A DNA stretch of 34,666 nt from a virus (IMGVR_UViG_3300045996_000470:1-34666), one strand, 5' to 3'. Shown: positions 1 through 8,401, counted from the first letter of the stretch. Notes: generated from the letters alone by a model not told the origin. Made by a program: numbers and translations.

Positions 1-1
1 A

Positions 2-106
2 TTCATCCGAGAAAACTGTGTCTTAAATCCGGTAGAAATGGCTTATAAGTGCAAAGAATGCGGAAAAGAACATGACCTAGAGGTCGAAGTAAATAAGGGA
101 GACTAA
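2..106 (+). CDS. C-terminal end of a small zinc-ribbon-like protein (partial)
   Basis: An open frame enters from the left edge and stops at TAA 104-106. The visible 34 residues contain one Cys-x-x-Cys pair (CKECGK), the kind of knuckle found in small zinc-binding phage proteins. The partner cysteines, if any, lie outside the window. An internal ATG at 38 could give a 22-residue product, but its start region has no clear Shine-Dalgarno site, so a longer gene is more likely. The next gene begins 2 nt after the stop, so they are probably co-transcribed. Function unknown. Confidence 0.5.
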   Translation, partial: FIRENCVLNPVEMAYKCKECGKEHDLEVEVNKGD

Positions 107-108
107 TT

Positions 109-360
109 ATGGATAAGGTTAAACTAATGTTTGATGGAAAACTAGTTGATTGTCATGCCGAAGAAGACCGGTTCGGAAGAGATTATCTTTTTGTGACTGA
201 CGACGGGAGCGGACGTTTTGCTAAGTTTAGTAAGGAAGAAAATTTACAGGAAGCTATCGACAAACACAACGAAGTAAACGGTGAAGAAGTAGAAATTATA
301 CCGGATGTCGAGTATGGGGAAGTCACAACTTTCGATGCAGAAGGAAACGAAGTAAAATAA
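109..360 (+). CDS. Hypothetical acidic protein, 83 aa
   Basis: Small acidic soluble protein with no signal peptide, membrane segment or motif I recognise. GGGAG lies about 7 nt upstream of the ATG and supports the start. Alternating hydrophobic and charged residues with GDG-type turns suggest a small beta-rich fold. It sits between a zinc-knuckle fragment and a GTG-started hypothetical in a tightly spaced unit. No function can be assigned. Confidence 0.7.
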   Translation: MDKVKLMFDGKLVDCHAEEDRFGRDYLFVTDDGSGRFAKFSKEENLQEAIDKHNEVNGEEVEIIPDVEYGEVTTFDAEGNEVK

Positions 361-385
361 AATTAACAACACAAAGGAGCAGATT

Positions 386-808
386 GTGGAATTAGAAGAC
401 ATATATAGCTATACGGCTATTTTTGAGGACGGCACGGCTATCGTGCGAGACTGTAATGACCCAATTGGGGATAAATGTTTAAGTGACCCAAACGGAGCAA
501 ACAGATTTACTGATGTTCTAAACAAGGAAAAAGAATCTAAACTCATAAGTTTCGTGGTTCATAACGAACATTTTAAATGGGGAGTGGATTTAGTAGAAGG
601 AAGTTTTTCAGTGAATGGAACTAGGTTCTATCAGCATCGTCCTGATTTGGACGGATATAAAGACTTTAGAATAGTCTGGTATAGGACAGTCCGAAGACAC
701 CTTGACCAAGTAACCGGAAAAGAGATAAGAGCGGAAATTATTGGGTATGGGTTGGGGTGGCAAACAACTCACAACGGAGAGAACATTAAAAAAATACTGT
801 TCTTTTAA
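386..808 (+). CDS. Hypothetical protein, 140 aa, GTG start
   Basis: The GTG start is supported by an AAAGGAG Shine-Dalgarno site 5-6 nt upstream; there is no ATG nearby in this frame. The protein is hydrophilic and rich in aromatic residues and Asp (GVDLVEGSFSVNG, HRPDLDGYKDFRIVWYR), which looks like a compact beta domain. There is no signal sequence or known motif. It is the last gene before a strong terminator at 875-910, so it probably ends a transcription unit. Function not recognised. Confidence 0.7.
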   Translation: MELEDIYSYTAIFEDGTAIVRDCNDPIGDKCLSDPNGANRFTDVLNKEKESKLISFVVHNEHFKWGVDLVEGSFSVNGTRFYQHRPDLDGYKDFRIVWYRTVRRHLDQVTGKEIRAEIIGYGLGWQTTHNGENIKKILFF

Positions 809-874
809 GAGATTTAATATGTGCAATACAATGCGCTGGAAAAAAATGTAATACAATACAATAAACATTTCTAG

Positions 875-910
875 AAGTCTAGCTATTTTATTGTAGCTAG
901 GCTTTTTGTA
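875..910 (+). terminator. Rho-independent terminator
   Basis: An 11-bp stem (875-885 with 894-904, one T-G wobble) encloses an 8-nt loop and is followed by a T-rich tract to 914. It separates the small hypothetical genes from the hemerythrin-like gene and the appendage block. Confidence 0.85.
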
Positions 911-924
911 TTTTAGGAGAGTTT

Positions 925-1326
925 ATGGAAACCACTAGAGGATTAATTACCTTTCAACACAGGGAAATAATTGATTTACTGAGTCAAATTGTTTCTAAGG
1001 ATGTACCTTTGCAAAATCAAATCATACAAAAGATTAATGACCATTTGGCTTTAGTGGATGTTCATTTTTATCCTTACTTTGATGTAAAAGCTGAATGTAT
1101 TTCTACTTCCACTTATATTCAAGATACTAATGCCTTTTTAATAACCTTAATGGATGGATGGAACTCTAAAACAGGAAGCCAGTGGGTAGCTAGGGCAGAA
1201 GAAATTAGAACTGCATTTGCAGCCCATACTAATGATGAAGAAATTGCTTTGTTCAATCATTTAGAAAGTACATTCAGCGAAGAAGAAAGAGAAATTATCA
1301 GAACTGCTATAACAGGAGAAATTTAA
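925..1326 (+). CDS. Hemerythrin-like (HHE) helical protein, 133 aa
   Basis: The His/Glu pattern resembles the hemerythrin HHE cation-binding fold: His12 in the first helix (QHREII), His40 and His47 in the second (NDHLALVDVHFYPYF), and the motif HTNDEEIALFNHLE (His101, Glu105, Glu106, His112), which is close to the family's HxxxEExxLFP helix. The third helix shows no obvious ligand His, so a complete di-iron site is uncertain. In bacteria such domains bind oxygen, NO or iron, or act as redox sensors. AGGAG 6 nt upstream fixes the ATG. The fibre gene follows 1 nt after the stop, so this protein could instead be a small structural helix bundle of the tail. Confidence 0.5.
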   Translation: METTRGLITFQHREIIDLLSQIVSKDVPLQNQIIQKINDHLALVDVHFYPYFDVKAECISTSTYIQDTNAFLITLMDGWNSKTGSQWVARAEEIRTAFAAHTNDEEIALFNHLESTFSEEEREIIRTAITGEI

Positions 1327-1327
1327 T

Positions 1328-2305
1328 ATGCCATTTACAATTCCAGATAAGGGAGAAGGTTTAAGTGATATACAAAGTATTCTATTTCAAGAATATTTAG
1401 ATATTTTGGTGGAGGGGTTAAATGGCGCTAATTGCGTACTTAGTGGGGGAGCAGTAACTGCGCAGGGTAGCCCTGATATGACTGTAGCTGTAGCCAAGTC
1501 TGGAGTTATGACAAATGGAGTCCTAACTGCGGTTACTGCAGGAAATGGAACTATTACTACAGCAGATGGCACTAATCCTAGAATAGATTTGGTTGTCATT
1601 ACGTCCGGTGGAGCTATTGCCGTAAGGGCAGGGACTCCTGCCGCTGCACCTAAACCTCCCACAAGAACTGCAAATGATGTAGCACTTGCTGCCGTGTATG
1701 TTCCTGCCAGTGATACGGCAATCCAGTCTAATCAAATTGTGGATTTACGGGTTGTCCGTGGAGGAGGAGTAGCTGGCGGTGGAGGGGCGCCTTTTACACT
1801 TAAAAAATATACAACTGCGACCGTATTTAATAACACTGCTGTCGAGCAGACATACTTCACGGTCACACTTCCAAGCGGTTTGTTCCTTGCTGGACAAACA
1901 ATGAGAGTTCGTTGTGGTGGAACTATGCTTATTAACTCAGGCACCCCGACTATTCGTTTGGTTATAACTTACGGAGGTACTACTATGTTCTCTGATATTT
2001 CTGGTACTTGGACAGGAGATACTGATAGAAACTCTTGGGACTTAGATTTAACTTTGTCTGCACAAGCCAACAACGACCAAAGTTTAAATGGATTTGCTGC
2101 TATGGGTATTATTGCAGCTAAAACTGCTGCAACTACAGGAATTGGTGATGCTTGGAGCACTGCGGCAAACGTTAACTCTATAAATGGTTCTGCGGCTGTT
2201 GATTCTGATGCTGGAAATAGAGTCTTTGACATTAGATTTACGATGAACGTGGCTAATGCTTCGAATGAAATCACAATGGAGTACGGGTACTGTGAATTGA
2301 TTTAA
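1328..2305 (+). CDS. Tail appendage / receptor-binding fibre-like protein, 325 aa
   Basis: The N-terminal 145 residues follow a pattern common in phage appendage proteins: a short helical start, Gly/Ala-rich strands (AVAKSGVMTNG, TAGNGTITTADGTNPRIDLVVI), then RAGTPAAAPKPP and ALAAVYVPAS ending in IVDLRVV. A GGGVAGGGGAP linker at about residues 145-158 leads to a C-terminal beta-sandwich (about 160-325), plausibly a receptor-binding or trimerising knob. It is the first gene of a four-gene appendage block. The structural assignment is inferred from composition and context. Confidence 0.65.
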   Translation: MPFTIPDKGEGLSDIQSILFQEYLDILVEGLNGANCVLSGGAVTAQGSPDMTVAVAKSGVMTNGVLTAVTAGNGTITTADGTNPRIDLVVITSGGAIAVRAGTPAAAPKPPTRTANDVALAAVYVPASDTAIQSNQIVDLRVVRGGGVAGGGGAPFTLKKYTTATVFNNTAVEQTYFTVTLPSGLFLAGQTMRVRCGGTMLINSGTPTIRLVITYGGTTMFSDISGTWTGDTDRNSWDLDLTLSAQANNDQSLNGFAAMGIIAAKTAATTGIGDAWSTAANVNSINGSAAVDSDAGNRVFDIRFTMNVANASNEITMEYGYCELI

Positions 2306-2316
2306 GGAACCAATAA

Positions 2317-3219
2317 ATGCCGACACTGATTATAGGAGACCAGTACATAGGAGAGGGAGAAGTAGGAGGTGCTCTTAGTTCGTCGGTCACTACTACGCAA
2401 ACGCAGACCGGTAAAGCCCGTGTCCAGAGAACTGAACCTAAAGACCAGACCGGTAAAGCCCGTGTCCAGAGAACTGAATCTGGAATCCAAACAGGAATAG
2501 CTCGCCTTCAAAAGTCAGTAACCCAAGCCCAAACAGGATTAGCTAGATTACAGAGAGTGGAATCTCGAACCCAAACTGGTATTTCTAGAATACAGCAAGC
2601 CGTTGAAAGAACCCAATCCGGTGTTTCTAGGGTACAGCAAACTGCACCTCAGACTCAACTGGGTATTGCTCGTATAACAGTTTTTTCTGCTAGTACTCAG
2701 ACGGGTACAGCTAGGGTTCAAAATACCTTCACACAAACTCAACAAGGTGTGGCTAGGGTTCAAAATACCTTCACACAAACTCAACAAGGTACAGCTAGAA
2801 TTGTATCTTCTTATACCAGAGATACTCTCACCTCTTTGCCTACTACTAATACTCTTCTTGCTGTCAGTTATAGCCCACAAGATGTTACAGACGTATCTAC
2901 GAGTGACGATGTGAGAGTAGGGCAAACCGGAATTGTAGGAACGGATTTTGTTATTCACCAGTTCAAGAGAAGCGGACTTAACAATACTTCCACTATTTCT
3001 GTAAGTATTGAATTGCAATCAGATTTGGCGCCGTCCATTAGTCCTGTTTATTTACAGATTTATAACGTAGATTCCGGAATTTGGGAAACTATCGACTCCG
3101 ACAGTACAACCGCAGCTAGTACTGATTTTATTTTATCCGCCACAGTGTCCTCTAATAAAGAGGATTACTATGAGCCAGACTTTACTATTACTTGTAGGGT
3201 TTATCAGGAGGGAGTCTAA
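2317..3219 (+). CDS. 14-residue-repeat appendage protein, 300 aa
   Basis: After about 29 residues the protein holds ten tandem 14-residue units of consensus QTGxARxQxxxxxT (about residues 30-163). A C-terminal beta domain of about 135 residues follows (VSYSPQDVTDVS, PVYLQIYNVDSGIWETID). Each unit has a Gly and a small-x-Arg-hydrophobic strand, which would suit a regular beta-solenoid or fibrous shaft. Two units at 2700-2800 are exact 42-bp copies, a sign of recent slippage. The next gene starts within the stop codon (TAATG) and has the same repeat, so the two probably form one fibre. No known family recognised; structural role inferred. Confidence 0.65.
   Translation: MPTLIIGDQYIGEGEVGGALSSSVTTTQTQTGKARVQRTEPKDQTGKARVQRTESGIQTGIARLQKSVTQAQTGLARLQRVESRTQTGISRIQQAVERTQSGVSRVQQTAPQTQLGIARITVFSASTQTGTARVQNTFTQTQQGVARVQNTFTQTQQGTARIVSSYTRDTLTSLPTTNTLLAVSYSPQDVTDVSTSDDVRVGQTGIVGTDFVIHQFKRSGLNNTSTISVSIELQSDLAPSISPVYLQIYNVDSGIWETIDSDSTTAASTDFILSATVSSNKEDYYEPDFTITCRVYQEGV
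2404..2805 (+). repeat. Ten tandem 42-bp coding repeats
   Basis: In-frame 42-bp units encode QTGxARxQxxxxxT. A run of about 34 bp near 2408-2441 recurs at 2450-2483, and a complete 42-bp unit is duplicated exactly between about 2708 and 2800. The other copies have diverged at synonymous positions. Confidence 0.85.
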
Positions 3220-6200
3220 TGGGTAGTCAGTTATTTACAACCCTAGGCTTACAAACGTGGGACTGGCCTGCGGGTGTAACTCAAGTTACCGCCGAGTGTC
3301 TTGGCGCTGGCGGTGGTGCGGGTTCTGCCACAGGCAATCCGGCAACTGGCGGCGGCGGCAGGGGCGGGGGTTATGGAAAGGCTGTAATCACAAAAGGTGC
3401 TGAATCGTCCTTAAGTCTTTTTGTAGGAGCTGGTGGTGCGGGTGGAGTTGACGCAACATCTGCCGGTAACGGGGAGGAATCTAGTGTTTTCCAGTCTGGT
3501 AATATGCGTTGCCAAGGTGCAGGCGGTGGTTTTGGTAATTCAGGCACTACTAATAATTCTAACGGGGCGGGTGGTACTACGAGTCCCACCATAAATTTTG
3601 GTAGTACAACATTTGTTGGCGGTAATGGTGGGACTGGTACTTTTGATACAATATCAGGTGCTGGCGGTGGCTCGGCTGGTCCAACTTCTGCCGGCGGTAA
3701 TGCAACTAGCGGTACTGCTGGTACTGCTGGTACTGGTAATTTTTTAGATGGTGTTAATTATTCTAGTGCGGGTGCGGCTGGTATAGCGGCATCAAATCCC
3801 GGCATTAACGCACCTTCCTCTGGGACAGATTACGGTGGAGGCGGGGGCGGTGGTCACGCCTCTACAAACCCCAATCAGGAGGGTGGTGCTGGTCGTCAGG
3901 GTCTAATTCTTCTTACTTGGACTGACCCTGCACCATTTGAAGGTGACCAAGACGCCTTTCGTTTCTATGAAGATGGAACTGAATCAGGTTCTACAGCTAT
4001 TGCAGCACAAGGGACAGACATTGCTGTTGATACATCGGGTGGAAATGTCAATACTCTTTTACGCGTCAGAGTTCAAGAAACTGGAGATGGTGCGGGAGGT
4101 CTATCCACCGATGACTACGTTTTACGATTCTCTCACAATGGTGGAGCATACAATGCCATAGGTTCTGGTGCTGTAGTAGGTTTTAGTTCTACTAATTTAA
4201 CAGATAACGGCTCTACTACTAACAGGCTTACTGGTGGTACTGGTTCGTTTGTTGCGGGTACGGTGTCTGAGGACGGCACCGTGGATAATCACAGTATTAC
4301 GCCCTCTAATTTTACCGAATATCTTTTTGCTATTACAATTGTAGCCGCCTCTGTATCACCTTCAGATACATTAGATTTTCGTATTTACAGAAATGGTTCT
4401 ACTCTTGATGTTTATACAGATACCCCAAGAATTACAATTGAGGCTGGAGATACGACCACTCCTCAGACTATAACAGGTACAGCTAGAGTCCAAAGAACAG
4501 AGCCTAAAACTCAAATGGGTGTGGCTCGTGTTCAAAGGACAGAGCCTAAAGACCAGACTGGTACAGCTAGGATATCATTAGCTGTGGCGCAAACTCAGAC
4601 TGGTATAGCTAGAATTACAGCCACAACCCCTGCTACTCAAGCAGGTATTTCTAGAATTACTGCCTCAACGACTAGAACTCAGACCGGTATATCTAGAGTC
4701 CAGAAAACTGTTGGACTACAGCCCAGTATTACAGTTTCAGATACAAGTGTCAACGGTGTTTATACTTATCGTGGAGTTCACGATGGAGCACCTTATTATA
4801 ATTTAGAAGGAAGCGCCTCAGACCCCAACACTTCGGCAATAAGATTTAGTGATTTAAATGGTTATTGGGAACTTATAGTTATATCTGACCCCGAATTTAT
4901 TGAGGCAACAGGTACGCCCACTACAAGTCTTGGTTTACCTAGTTACCCTATTGACCCCGATATAACTTGGAATGATGCAACTTTAACTTGGACATCCTCT
5001 TTTCCTCCTAGTTTTCAGCAAGGTAAAGCCTCTATTAGAACTACTACCACCAAAACTCAAACTGGTAGGGCTAGAATTCGTGTAACTACAACTAGAACTC
5101 AACTGGGTAAGGCTGCGATTCAAAAGAGTGTATCTCAAACGCAAACTGGTGTTGCAAGTATAGTTGTTACTGCAACACAGACGCAAACAGGTGTATCTAG
5201 AATTCAACAAAGCGCAGTTCAAACCCAGTCTGGTAAGGCATTTGTCCTTAATTCCACTACACAGAATCAAACAGGTAAAGCTGCTATTCGTAAGACGGTG
5301 GAGCAGGCACAAGCTGGTGTCTCTAGAATACAGTTAGCTGTTCAGAGAACCCAAACGGGTATCTCTAGAATCCAGTTAGCCGTTGAAAGAACGCAGACGG
5401 GTATTTCTAGAATCCAGAGGACTGAATCTAGGACGCAAACTGGTGTCTCTAGAATTCAACAAACTGCGGTAAAGACTCAAACTGGTGTTGCGAGAATACA
5501 GAAAATCGAACCCAAGATTCAAGCAGGTATATCTAGAATTACAGCGGCTACCAACAGAACGCAGGAGGGAGTTTCTAGAATTACGACCACTACAGGCGTA
5601 ACTCAGACAGGAACTTCAAGAGTTACAGCTTCTGCCCAGAGAACGCAAGCAGGTAAGGCTGCAATTCAAAATACTACTTCTCAAACCCAGTCAGGTAAGG
5701 CCAATATAGTTGAGGTTCAAGACTTTACACTTTCGGTAGACCGAGTATTTATTGACTTTACTGAAAATGTAACTAGTACTCAAACGCAGACGGGTAAAGC
5801 ATCTATTCGAAAAACTGCAACTCAGACTCAAACGGGTGTTGCGAGAATTCAGAAGACCGTAGCTCAAACCCAGCAGGGTGCGGCTAGGATACAACTTGCT
5901 GTCCAACAGACCCAAACCGGTAAGGCTGCGATTCAGAAGACCGTAGCTCAAACCCAATTAGGTGTTGCGAGAATTCAGAAGACCGTAGCTCAAACCCAAT
6001 TAGGTGTTGCGAGAATTCAGCTTGCTGTCCAACAGACTCAAGCGGGTATTTCTAGAATTCAAAATATATCTACACAGACCCAGTTAGGTGTTGCGAGAAT
6101 TACGGCTGTTGCAATTCGTACCCAAACTGGTGTGGCTAGAGTTCAACTTGCAACTCAGCAAAACCAGACTGGTAAGGCTGCAATCCAGAAAACTCAGACG

Positions 6201-7127
6201 CAAACACAACAAGGCGTTGCGTATGTTTCTAGCTCCATACAGCAAAACCAGAATGGTAAGGCTGCAATCCAGAAGGCTCAGCCACAAACCCAAACCGGTA
6301 AGGCTAGTATTGTAGTTACAGTAACACAAACCCAAACCGGTGTTGCTAGAATTCAGAAAACAGCAATCCAAACCCAAACTGGTGTGGCTAGAATTCAGCT
6401 TGCATCCCAACAATTACAACCGGGTGTTGCGAGAATTATGGCATCGACAGCACGCGCTCAAGCGGGCGTGGCACGTATTCAATTGGCTGCCCAGAGAACG
6501 CAAACTGGTGTGGCTAGAATTCAACTTGCCGTTCAGCAAACCCAAAATGGTGTTGGAAGAATCACAGCGGCTACGACCAGAACCCAAACTGGCGTCGCTA
6601 GGATAACTGTATCCACACAAATAACAAATACAGGTACAGCTAGAATCCAGAGTACTGTAGCCCGAACACAAACCGGCGTTGCCAACATTCGTGCAACCAC
6701 GAGTAGACCTCAAACAGGTACAGCCAGTGTTGTAAGTTCTACACAAAGAACACAGACCGGTGTTGCTAGAATTCAAACTACGTACACACAAGCTCAGACG
6801 GGTAAAGCATCTATTCGAAAAACTACCTCCCAGAGCATAGGTGGCGTAGCTCGAATTATAACGTTTACCGTTGTTATAAGAGATATTACCTTCTCTAACT
6901 TGACAGGAGAGGGTAAACTAGTGTCTAATCTAGTTGGAGACGCTGCATTAGAATCCTCTTTAAGTGGAGACGCTGCATTAGAGTCCTCGCTAACTACGGA
7001 AGCAAAACTAATTTCTGCACTTCCTTCTGAGGCAGGACTGGAAAGTGATTTAACTAAGGACGGAAAACTAATTTCCGAATTAATAAAGGACGGAAAAGGG
7101 ACTTCTAATATAACGAATAGTCCTTAA
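3219..7127 (+). CDS. Giant repeat-shaft tail fibre with Gly-rich N-terminal domain, 1302 aa
   Basis: Modules in order: a Gly-rich domain (residues 1-235; repeated GAGGGG and GGTG stretches typical of phage appendage tips or bases); a beta-sandwich (about 240-415); six 14-residue repeats (418-500); a roughly 95-residue inserted domain (YTYRGVHDGAPYYNLEG, NGYWELIV, a small-sandwich pattern seen in tail proteins); 17 repeats (600-831); a short break; 26 repeats (857-1216); and seven 10-residue repeats (L-x-x-[DE]-[GA]-x-L-x-S-x, about 1228-1297). Repeat consensus QTGVARIQxTxxQT. The start overlaps the upstream stop (TAATG), so the genes are translationally coupled. Probably a long rigid shaft; the repeat family is not one I can name. 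Confidence 0.7.
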   Translation: MGSQLFTTLGLQTWDWPAGVTQVTAECLGAGGGAGSATGNPATGGGGRGGGYGKAVITKGAESSLSLFVGAGGAGGVDATSAGNGEESSVFQSGNMRCQGAGGGFGNSGTTNNSNGAGGTTSPTINFGSTTFVGGNGGTGTFDTISGAGGGSAGPTSAGGNATSGTAGTAGTGNFLDGVNYSSAGAAGIAASNPGINAPSSGTDYGGGGGGGHASTNPNQEGGAGRQGLILLTWTDPAPFEGDQDAFRFYEDGTESGSTAIAAQGTDIAVDTSGGNVNTLLRVRVQETGDGAGGLSTDDYVLRFSHNGGAYNAIGSGAVVGFSSTNLTDNGSTTNRLTGGTGSFVAGTVSEDGTVDNHSITPSNFTEYLFAITIVAASVSPSDTLDFRIYRNGSTLDVYTDTPRITIEAGDTTTPQTITGTARVQRTEPKTQMGVARVQRTEPKDQTGTARISLAVAQTQTGIARITATTPATQAGISRITASTTRTQTGISRVQKTVGLQPSITVSDTSVNGVYTYRGVHDGAPYYNLEGSASDPNTSAIRFSDLNGYWELIVISDPEFIEATGTPTTSLGLPSYPIDPDITWNDATLTWTSSFPPSFQQGKASIRTTTTKTQTGRARIRVTTTRTQLGKAAIQKSVSQTQTGVASIVVTATQTQTGVSRIQQSAVQTQSGKAFVLNSTTQNQTGKAAIRKTVEQAQAGVSRIQLAVQRTQTGISRIQLAVERTQTGISRIQRTESRTQTGVSRIQQTAVKTQTGVARIQKIEPKIQAGISRITAATNRTQEGVSRITTTTGVTQTGTSRVTASAQRTQAGKAAIQNTTSQTQSGKANIVEVQDFTLSVDRVFIDFTENVTSTQTQTGKASIRKTATQTQTGVARIQKTVAQTQQGAARIQLAVQQTQTGKAAIQKTVAQTQLGVARIQKTVAQTQLGVARIQLAVQQTQAGISRIQNISTQTQLGVARITAVAIRTQTGVARVQLATQQNQTGKAAIQKTQTQTQQGVAYVSSSIQQNQNGKAAIQKAQPQTQTGKASIVVTVTQTQTGVARIQKTAIQTQTGVARIQLASQQLQPGVARIMASTARAQAGVARIQLAAQRTQTGVARIQLAVQQTQNGVGRITAATTRTQTGVARITVSTQITNTGTARIQSTVARTQTGVANIRATTSRPQTGTASVVSSTQRTQTGVARIQTTYTQAQTGKASIRKTTSQSIGGVARIITFTVVIRDITFSNLTGEGKLVSNLVGDAALESSLSGDAALESSLTTEAKLISALPSEAGLESDLTKDGKLISELIKDGKGTSNITNSP
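4470..6875 (+). repeat. 49 coding 42-bp repeats in three blocks
   Basis: Blocks lie at 4470-4715 (6 units), 5016-5725 (17) and 5787-6875 (26), all in perfect 42-bp register. Protein consensus is QTGVARIQ followed by a variable hexamer. Nucleotide divergence is mostly synonymous, with a few near-identical neighbours (for example 5935-6020), so the array is old but still changing by slippage. Confidence 0.85.
6900..7109 (+). repeat. Seven tandem 30-bp coding repeats
   Basis: Seven 10-residue units of form L-x-x-E/D-G/A-x-L-x-S-x close the giant repeat protein. Leu spacing and small residues suggest a narrow beta-helix or trimeric coil at the tip. The units at about 6930-6990 are nearly identical (GDAALESSL twice). 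Confidence 0.7.
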
Positions 7128-7133
7128 TAAATT

Positions 7134-7481
7134 ATGGCAAATACATTTTACTTAAAGAAAGGGGATACTTATCCTAACATTGAAACTATTTTATCGGATT
7201 CTAGCGGTCCAGTTGATTTAACGGGCAGCACAGTAGACTTTATAATGAGTGTCGCTAATACCGGAAATTTAATGATTGATAAGCCTGCAAATATAGTCCT
7301 TCCACAAACGGGAGGGGATATAGGAAAAGTTTACGCAGAATTTGAAACAGGAGACACTGATGCCTTGGGTACATATAGAGTTGAATGGAGGGTAACTTTT
7401 TCTAACGGCAAGATTGCTACATTTCCTAGAGGACAGACTGACAATTTCAACGAGGTAATTATTCAAGAAATTGTAGATTAA
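7134..7481 (+). CDS. BppU-like / Ig-like baseplate protein, 115 aa
   Basis: The sequence follows the N-terminal domain of BppU-type baseplate upper proteins: KKGDTYPNIETILSDSSG, PVDLTGSTVDFIM, a GDIGKVYAEF strand and a final DALGTYRVEWRV...GKIATFP. In that family the domain attaches receptor-binding proteins to the baseplate. Here it stands alone, 6 nt after the giant repeat protein, so it may link that fibre to the tail. Three other proteins in the window share the 'GTYY/Y-x-V' C-terminal strand pattern. Confidence 0.65.
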   Translation: MANTFYLKKGDTYPNIETILSDSSGPVDLTGSTVDFIMSVANTGNLMIDKPANIVLPQTGGDIGKVYAEFETGDTDALGTYRVEWRVTFSNGKIATFPRGQTDNFNEVIIQEIVD

Positions 7482-7487
7482 GGCCAG

Positions 7488-7516
7488 TTGACTTTTTTCA
7501 AGGTGTGTTATATAAT
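7488..7516 (+). promoter_or_regulatory. Sigma70-type promoter giving a leaderless start
   Basis: TTGACT at 7488-7493, 17-bp spacer, perfect TATAAT at 7511-7516. The ATG of the next gene is 5 nt after the -10 box, so transcription should begin at or next to the start codon. Confidence 0.8.
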
Positions 7517-7521
7517 AGGAC

Positions 7522-7842
7522 ATGAAACCAAATTGGCATTATTTTGAAGCACACATTAATCTCGGGCAAATGTCTGAGGCGTTAGAGGAAAAGCTCCCTA
7601 GAGTCTTGGAGAATATAAACTTCAAGACTACGGACATTGTAGCTATGCCCTATGAGGGCTTGGAGCAAGAGGACTTTTACAAAATCATCACTACCAAGGA
7701 CGCCAACTTACGGGCATTGACTAGTAGAATTGAGAATTCTGTAAGCCTTTTGCGCTATTTAGGTTACGAAGTGCAAAGATATAAAATCGAAAGCACGGTT
7801 TACGACAGTAAATATGAGGACAAGTTAGACTTGTTAGTGTAA
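7522..7842 (+). CDS. Hypothetical protein, 106 aa
   Basis: Transcribed from a near-consensus promoter whose expected +1 coincides with the ATG; there is no Shine-Dalgarno site. The sequence (WHYFEAHINLGQ..., LRALTSRIENSVSLLRYLGYEVQRYKIES) looks like a small alpha/beta protein whose opening HINL and closing 'GYEVxRYKIE' strands resemble phage proteins thought to handle ligands or RNA, but I cannot assign a family. It is coupled to the NADAR gene by a 1-nt TAATG overlap, so the pair may act together. Confidence 0.65.
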   Translation: MKPNWHYFEAHINLGQMSEALEEKLPRVLENINFKTTDIVAMPYEGLEQEDFYKIITTKDANLRALTSRIENSVSLLRYLGYEVQRYKIESTVYDSKYEDKLDLLV

Positions 7843-8294
7843 TGATAAAAGGATTCAGAGGAAAAAACAGATGGCTATCAAACTTTGTCGAGGCAGAAGT
7901 GTCTTTTCAAGGGGAAAAATATGCTTCGGTGGAACATGCTTACGTAGCTGCAAAGACTCAAGATAAAGAGCTTAGAAAGATAATCCAGTCTTTTGCTACA
8001 GCAGGAGAAGCTAAGCGTTTCGGAAAGTCTCTAGACCTTAGACCTAATTGGGACAAGATGAAGCTATGTGTGATGGAAAATCTGGTCAAACAGAAATTTT
8101 CTCTCCCTGAATTTGCTGAAAAGCTTTTAGCGACAGGTGACCAAGAAATTGTTGAGGAGAACACTTGGCATGATAACTTCTTTGGTTCTTGCCTTTGCGA
8201 GGACTGCGGTAATAAGGGAGAAAACCATTTGGGTAAAATCCTAATGAAGGTAAGGGAAGGCTTAAATCAGCTTTCCCTTGACTTTTCTAAATAA
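7842..8294 (+). CDS. NADAR (YbiA-like) N-glycosidase, 150 aa
   Basis: Hallmarks of the NADAR/YbiA family are present in order: FRGKNRWLSNF near the N-terminus, VEHAYVAAKT, the block GKSLDLRPNWDKMKLCVM, KFS...LLATGDQEIVEE, and WHDNFFGSC near the end. Length (150 aa) matches single-domain NADARs. Family members hydrolyse N-glycosidic bonds: YbiA acts on riboflavin intermediates, and some NADARs remove ADP-ribose from guanosine in DNA and neutralise DarT-type toxins. On a phage the second activity would be useful against ADP-ribosylating defence, but that is inference. The start overlaps the previous stop by 1 nt. Confidence 0.85.
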   Translation: MIKGFRGKNRWLSNFVEAEVSFQGEKYASVEHAYVAAKTQDKELRKIIQSFATAGEAKRFGKSLDLRPNWDKMKLCVMENLVKQKFSLPEFAEKLLATGDQEIVEENTWHDNFFGSCLCEDCGNKGENHLGKILMKVREGLNQLSLDFSK

Positions 8295-8306
8295 TCGAGT
8301 TATAAT
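8278..8306 (+). promoter_or_regulatory. Sigma70-type promoter for tRNA-Gly and downstream genes
   Basis: TTGACT 8278-8283, 17-bp spacer, TATAAT 8301-8306. The -35 lies inside the end of the NADAR gene. Expected start at about 8313 is 6 nt before the tRNA. Confidence 0.8.
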
Positions 8307-8318
8307 ATAGCTTTACGT

Positions 8319-8393
8319 GTGGGTGTAGCATAGAAGTAAATGCAGAACATTGCCAATGTTCGGAAGGGAGAGCGTTACTCCTCACTCACTCCA
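8319..8393 (+). tRNA. tRNA-Gly(GCC) with non-canonical T-loop
   Basis: Acceptor 8319-8325/8383-8389 (one G-T), D-stem GCAT/ATGC, anticodon stem GAACA/TGTTC with loop TTGCCAA (anticodon 8352-8354), discriminator T and encoded CCA. The T-stem is GGGAG/CTCCT, but its loop is AGCGTTA instead of TTCNANY, and the D-loop AGAAGTAA lacks GG. The same pairing of oddities recurs in two other tRNAs here. Confidence 0.85.
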
Positions 8394-8401
8394 TTTTATT
8401 T

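Noticed and set aside
608-868. Minus-strand ORF of 86 codons
   Set aside because: It overlaps a supported + strand gene, has no ribosome site and reads like a shadow frame.
4983-6791. Long antisense and alternate-frame ORFs over the repeat region
   Set aside because: They follow from the periodic sequence in frame with the coding strand, show Leu/Ser/Cys-rich artefact composition and lack start signals.
2404-6875. 42-bp repeats considered as a CRISPR array
   Set aside because: There are no unique spacers; the units are contiguous, in frame and translate to a conserved 14-residue repeat within long ORFs.
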